DNA of 64,000 bases from Calonectria ilicicola (lineage: Eukaryota; Ascomycota; Sordariomycetes; Hypocreales; Nectriaceae): positions 2,666,001 to 2,730,000 of the forward strand of contig CP085826.1 of the NCBI GenBank assembly GCA_020809705.1. The letters run 5' to 3'. How positions within the stretch are numbered: the stretch's first letter is position 1; every line of letters starts with the position of its first letter. Both the position numbers and the translations under genes were made by a program. The notes under the pieces were generated by a model. The model made no database searches and was not told the origin of the DNA. It saw only the letters and a list, made by a program, of their open reading frames with translations. Of this stretch, positions 60,076 to 64,000 are shown piece by piece.

Positions 60076-62299
60076 GATGAAGTATGAGGTTAGGTTAAAC
60101 GATTTGGTAGAGATGTAGAAGAGCTTCGGTCGGCTCGAGAGCGGTGCGATTGGCGTCGGGTTCGGGTTTGGATGTCGGTCCCAAGAGTATGTCCAGAAGA
60201 CTCCAAAAACGTTGCTGGCGCCTATGCGACGTTGGCGACAATAAACGATAGCCACGCGACAAGCAGTATGCTGGGATACAACGTCGAGTCGCGAGCAGCT
60301 GGCGGCAGCTCACGGGGTGGGCGTCGCGTGGTGAAAAAGAAGGCAATGAAGGATTGAAGCGAAGACGGCGCAAGAGCAGGCGCAAGCGCAAGGGCTACGA
60401 CGCCTGGCTACCGGTACACACAAACACCCGCCGTGGTCAAGCGTCGAGTGGAGGTTGCGCCGGTGGCCTTGCCGACGCAGATGGAGCAGATCGTGGGAGG
60501 ATGGGCGTGATGAAGGAGGCTTTGTCTGGGTGACGAGGCTGAGGAGGCCGTGGCGGCAGAAATCTTGTCCAGTGGCGGTTGAGCGCGTTCGCAATGGAGA
60601 GAGGACATGGCCCGTGCGCCAATGGGACAAAGAGCTTCCATTTTGCTGGAGCATTTTGTCGAGATGGAACATGCATTTGGTCATGAGCATAATGGGATAA
60701 AAAATTAATGCCACAGTGTGCAAAAGTGCAAAATATTCATTTGTGCAAATCAAAATCCCCCTTTGGTGTGTTTCCAATAGCCTATTCGTCAATTGCCGCT
60801 GAAGAGGAGATTGGAATATTCTTTAGCCAAATGTATATGCTTATGTCGAGCACTGCTATCATCTCAGGCACATCAATTGCGTCCGCTCGCAAACCAAGGC
60901 CTTTTGTTGGGTTGATTTAAACGAGAGCACGCGACACGAAGGACATGGAAAGAAGCGAGGCTGAGACAGGGAAACGCTGGGGTGGCAGCCATCCTCCATT
61001 CGGAGTCTTTCCAGACACGAGAAGCCGGGGTGCAAGGTCGGCTCCAAGGCCAGCCCGTCCATCCCGTCCCTTCGGGCCAGTTCCACCAGCCAGTGTGCAA
61101 TCATAAGCTCGCATTTGACAGCGCGGTGGCTGCTAATGGCAGCTACGGAGCACATGGCTGGGTCTGGGCAGGGCAGAGTTGGGAGGCTGCGGTGCACTCA
61201 CATGGGATGAACGGGGGTGAGCGGGCCTCCGACATCCCGATACGGAAGTTGATATCGTGCTTTCTGCCCTCGCTGTGTGAACCTGCAGTATACAGTAATG
61301 TAGGATATAATGCATGATATTTGCTTGCTGTGCCGGCTAATTTGCTAGATGCCCTCGTATGGCGATTCATGTATGTGGGCGGGCACCTGAAAGCCCCCTA
61401 TAACATTGGCCTCGCCCAGCTACAGTAAATTTGGTCCTGTCCGCCCGCCCGCGCGCCAAAGTGGCCTGATGGGTACTGGCCATGTCGTCCATAGATGCAA
61501 TTCAACCAACATGCACACGATGCAATGCGCACCACAGACACGCTCGTTTCCGAGCGAGCACCCGTCGCTACTGCAAAAAGCGTTGCGTGCTCAGACTGCA
61601 CCACACTGCATGCTCTCTCTCTCTCTCTTTGCCAGACATCAAACAGTAAGTGTCTTGTACGTAAGGAAACGAAGGAAGGGGTTCGTTCCGAGGCGCCGCC
61701 CCACGCTGCTGCACCACTGCAGCCAGGGAGAACCAGCAGGCGCAGCACAAAAAATTGGCACATGAATAACGCAACCACACTCATCTTCCATCAACCTTTT
61801 GGGCCATTCATCGCCTCGCTTCTCCTCTTTTTTGTCCACTCCATACTGTGACGCCCTTCCACTCATTTCTCGCCCATCCAACACCCATTCGTCTCTGCCT
61901 CTGCCGCTGCCTCTGCCTCCTCTGCCCGGCGCGGTCACCCTGCTGTCCACCCTGCTGTCTTAAACTCCCATCACTTGACTCGACCCTGGCATAATAGTCT
62001 TTTCCCATTCACCCACCGCATTCCACAGCCCCCTCGATTCCATCCTTCTCGCCTTTGTCCCCGGGCTCTGCACTGCTCTCGTTGACTCGCTCGCACCCGC
62101 GCTCGCGCCGCAACCCCAACTAAACCTCACGGGCCACTCTGACCTGCTGTGGCGCTTACATTCGCCTGCTCGTTTTGGTGCTCATTTTCGTATCCAGTGC
62201 ACACACTGCCTGCCCTCTCTCCCCCCATAACTCCGGCTCACCCCGTGGCATCTTCGACATCTTCTGTTCTGCACCCTCCTTGCATCTCATTTTCTCATC
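60076..62299. other. 2.2-kb region between divergent RPB7 and MPO1
   Basis: Probably long promoters and 5' UTRs. A 160-codon minus-strand frame (60310-60792) overlaps others in all frames and shows no domain. The last 450 bp before MPO1 are strongly C/T-rich, typical of a fungal promoter and leader. Confidence 0.5.
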
Positions 62300-63075
62300 A
62301 TGTCGCTGGATCTTGAGCACCACCTGACCTTTGTGAGTTGCACCCATCCATTTAAGAAGTTCTCATCCACTCAAACCCCTTTCCCTGGTTCATGGCCTAG
62401 TTTTGGCAGGCATTGGTAAAATCTCACTAACCGCCACCCTCAGTACGGTGCCTACCACCACAACCAGGTCAACATTGCCATCCATATGATTTGTGTTCCT
62501 CTAATTCTCATCTCCGCTTTCACTCTGGTTAGTTGCTCTCTCTAGATTGCCCTTCTCATCCACACCAACCTTCCCGGGCAGTCCGAAGAAGCATGCCCGT
62601 ACATTCTAACATCTTTTCTCAGGCTACATATACCGGAACTCTAATCCAGACTCCGTCGTGGCTCACCATTCCCTATCTTGAGGCTAACCTCGGAACAATC
62701 GCTGCTTTTGTCTATTCCGCTCTTTACCTTCTTCTGGAACCCTTCGCCGGGTTCCTCCTTGCCCTTATTTGCATGGGCGGTGCCGCGTACGGCAACTACC
62801 TGCGCTCGCAGAGCCCAGATGCCACCTTTCAGGGTGCTTTGATCCTCCATGTCGTTTGCTGGATTATGCAATTTGTTGGACACGGCGCCTTTGAGGGCCG
62901 TGCCCCAGCCTTGCTCGACAACCTGATTCAGGCCATATTTTTGGCTCCCATGTTCGTTTGGCTTGAGCTACTCTTCAAGCTCGGCTACCGTCCTGAGTTA
63001 CAGGCCCGCGTCGAGAAGAAGGTCAGCGAGGAGATTGCAAAGTTCAACAAGTCCAAGAACGGAAAGGCGCAATAA
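62300..63075 (+). CDS. MPO1: Mpo1-like 2-hydroxy fatty acid dioxygenase (DUF962)
   Basis: ER membrane enzyme of the DUF962 family. Yeast Mpo1 performs Fe(II)-dependent alpha-oxidation of 2-hydroxypalmitate in phytosphingosine breakdown. Exons 62300-62332, 62444-62527, 62623-63075, giving 189 aa (yeast 174). The conserved start MSLDLEHHLTFYGAYHHNQV and NIAIHMICVPLIL contains the His residues that bind iron; three or four hydrophobic segments follow, with VCWIMQFVGHGAFEGRAPAL carrying the second conserved His cluster. The C-terminus is Lys-rich and cytosolic. Both introns are phase 0. Confidence 0.95.
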
Positions 63076-63745
63076 GCGTCTCACTGGGCAATGTGTTACC
63101 TACAACACGAACTCATCGCGTGGTCAAATTACTAGGGCACAACATCTCTACTCAGCTTGGCTCGGAGCCGGGCCTCGCTTTTAACGTTACTGTATCTCAA
63201 GTAACTCTTGCGGCTTTACAGGATGGAACGACTACCAGTGGTCATTCATTCGAGCAACGTCGACGTGTATCCTATAGGGGATGAAGGGTTCTTCTTGGCT
63301 CCCCCTCTTTTTAGCATTTGAGCGTTTTGCAATTGTCTTCCAAGTTCTCGTTACCATATTTCCGATTTTAGGAGCACTGACATTGTTAAACACGGCATGT
63401 GTAGCCATATGGTGGGGACTTTGTATGATGAAAAACTTTTGTCAAAGGAGGAGAGGTGCTTATAAAAGTAGCTCTAAGACAAAGGAAATTGTATTTAAAG
63501 ATGGTCTATAGTTGGAACATTTCTATGGAATTGAGACAGGGTCCTCCCCCTCTTGCAATTCTTTCATTAACTCCTCCGGCTCGCCTGGAAAAGTGTACAT
63601 TATATATATATATAATATTCAACGTCACTGCGACGTTCTTGCAAACAAACCGATTCGCACAGTTTCCACCCTCATAAAAACTCCTAGTGGCCATGGTACT
63701 TGATTAGAGCTTCGGGGTGTTAGCAAAATGATGTCCAGCAAGCTT
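63076..63745. other. Intergenic region right of MPO1
   Basis: AT-rich, with a (TA)7 run at 63601-63614 and no supported gene. Confidence 0.5.
63601..63614 (+). repeat. (TA)7 microsatellite
   Basis: Perfect TA run in AT-rich intergenic sequence. Confidence 0.7.
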
Positions 63746-64000
63746 TTAGAAGAATCCTCTAGCTGTCATGTCATTATCATAATGATCAATACTCGTTGGG
63801 TTAGAATATGGTCGCGGCCGGAAGCCATATCGCTCGGCTTCATATGAGTGTATTGTGTCACAGAGAACGACAGAATCCATCGCTTTCTGGATGCAGCCCT
63901 CATCATAAGACCATCCTCTAAGGTCGTCCCGGGCTGTTACTCGGTGGATTCGTTTATCCCGGGGTGCGTCTCTGGGTCTCGAGGATCGGTGCGCCACGGC
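63746..64000 (-). CDS. Partial gene, C-terminal end of an unknown protein
   Basis: A minus-strand frame with no stop from the window edge to the stop at 63746-63748, at least 84 codons and with no ATG at the edge. The translation is balanced and protein-like (DDLRGWSYDEGCIQKAMDSV, SYEAERYGFRPRPYSNPT) and ends NDMTARGFF. The 5' part lies outside the window. I do not recognise the family. It could also be a chance frame. Confidence 0.4.
   Translation of the reverse strand, partial: AVAHRSSRPRDAPRDKRIHRVTARDDLRGWSYDEGCIQKAMDSVVLCDTIHSYEAERYGFRPRPYSNPTSIDHYDNDMTARGFF

Noticed and set aside
59821..60255. N-terminal extension of Rpb7 from an upstream start
   Set aside because: Homologues start at MFFLYN and the model from that ATG gives exactly the expected 171 residues.
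60310..60792. 160-codon ORF upstream of RPB7
   Set aside because: Cys/His/Arg-rich translation typical of the wrong strand of a promoter; competing ORFs in other frames.

Overview
This window reads as nuclear DNA of a filamentous ascomycete (Pezizomycotina; probably Sordariomycetes, an inference). The coding genes are broken by many short introns (about 50-160 bp) with GTAAGT/GTATGT-like donors and YAG or AAG acceptors. The gene set is typically fungal: a leucine-rich-repeat adenylate cyclase, a CreB-type ubiquitin protease, Atg22, a BAH-PHD protein of the EPR-1 type and Mpo1. I rebuilt 20 complete gene models and one partial one by joining exons where phase, splice sites and family conservation agree. 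No tRNA, rRNA, CRISPR array or intact transposon was seen.

Layout. 1-3.3 kb is non-coding or unassigned. 3.3-17.0 kb holds adenylate cyclase (+), ALG12 (-), YOS1 (+, five exons) and creB (-). 17.0-22.2 kb is gene-poor. 22.2-29.6 kb holds a mitochondrial phosphate carrier (-), a CBS-domain protein (+), a lipocalin-like protein (-) and an atypical SDR/epimerase (-). 29.6-36.2 kb is the second and largest gene-poor stretch. 36.2-44.9 kb holds four minus-strand genes: CAP2, the BAH-PHD protein, ATG22 and a DUF3602 GRGGAGN-repeat protein. 47.2-55.2 kb holds a compact three-gene candidate biosynthetic cluster. 55.6-63.1 kb returns to conserved genes: CHORD-CS protein (-), glutaredoxin-like protein (+), HpcH/HpaI aldolase (-), RPB7 (-) and MPO1 (+). 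A partial gene runs off the right edge.

The most interesting system is the cluster at 47.2-55.2 kb. One polypeptide joins a DIT1/PvcA isocyanide (isonitrile) synthase domain to a TauD-type Fe(II)/2-oxoglutarate dioxygenase. It is divergently transcribed from a PHBH-like FAD monooxygenase, which is followed by an MFS exporter. The arrangement resembles a fused version of bacterial PvcA-PvcB plus a flavin hydroxylase and a transporter. The likely route is amino acid to isonitrile, oxidation by the fused dioxygenase, hydroxylation by the flavoprotein, then export; the substrate and product are not predictable from sequence. The shared 1.56-kb promoter has a four-copy tandem repeat next to a TATA box and a perfect 13-bp palindrome of Zn2Cys6 type. 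No transcription factor gene lies in the cluster.

Other notable points are an 8-nt microexon in YOS1, a 14-nt microexon in creB that carries part of the catalytic Cys box, and a PHD finger apparently split by a disordered insert of about 150 residues.
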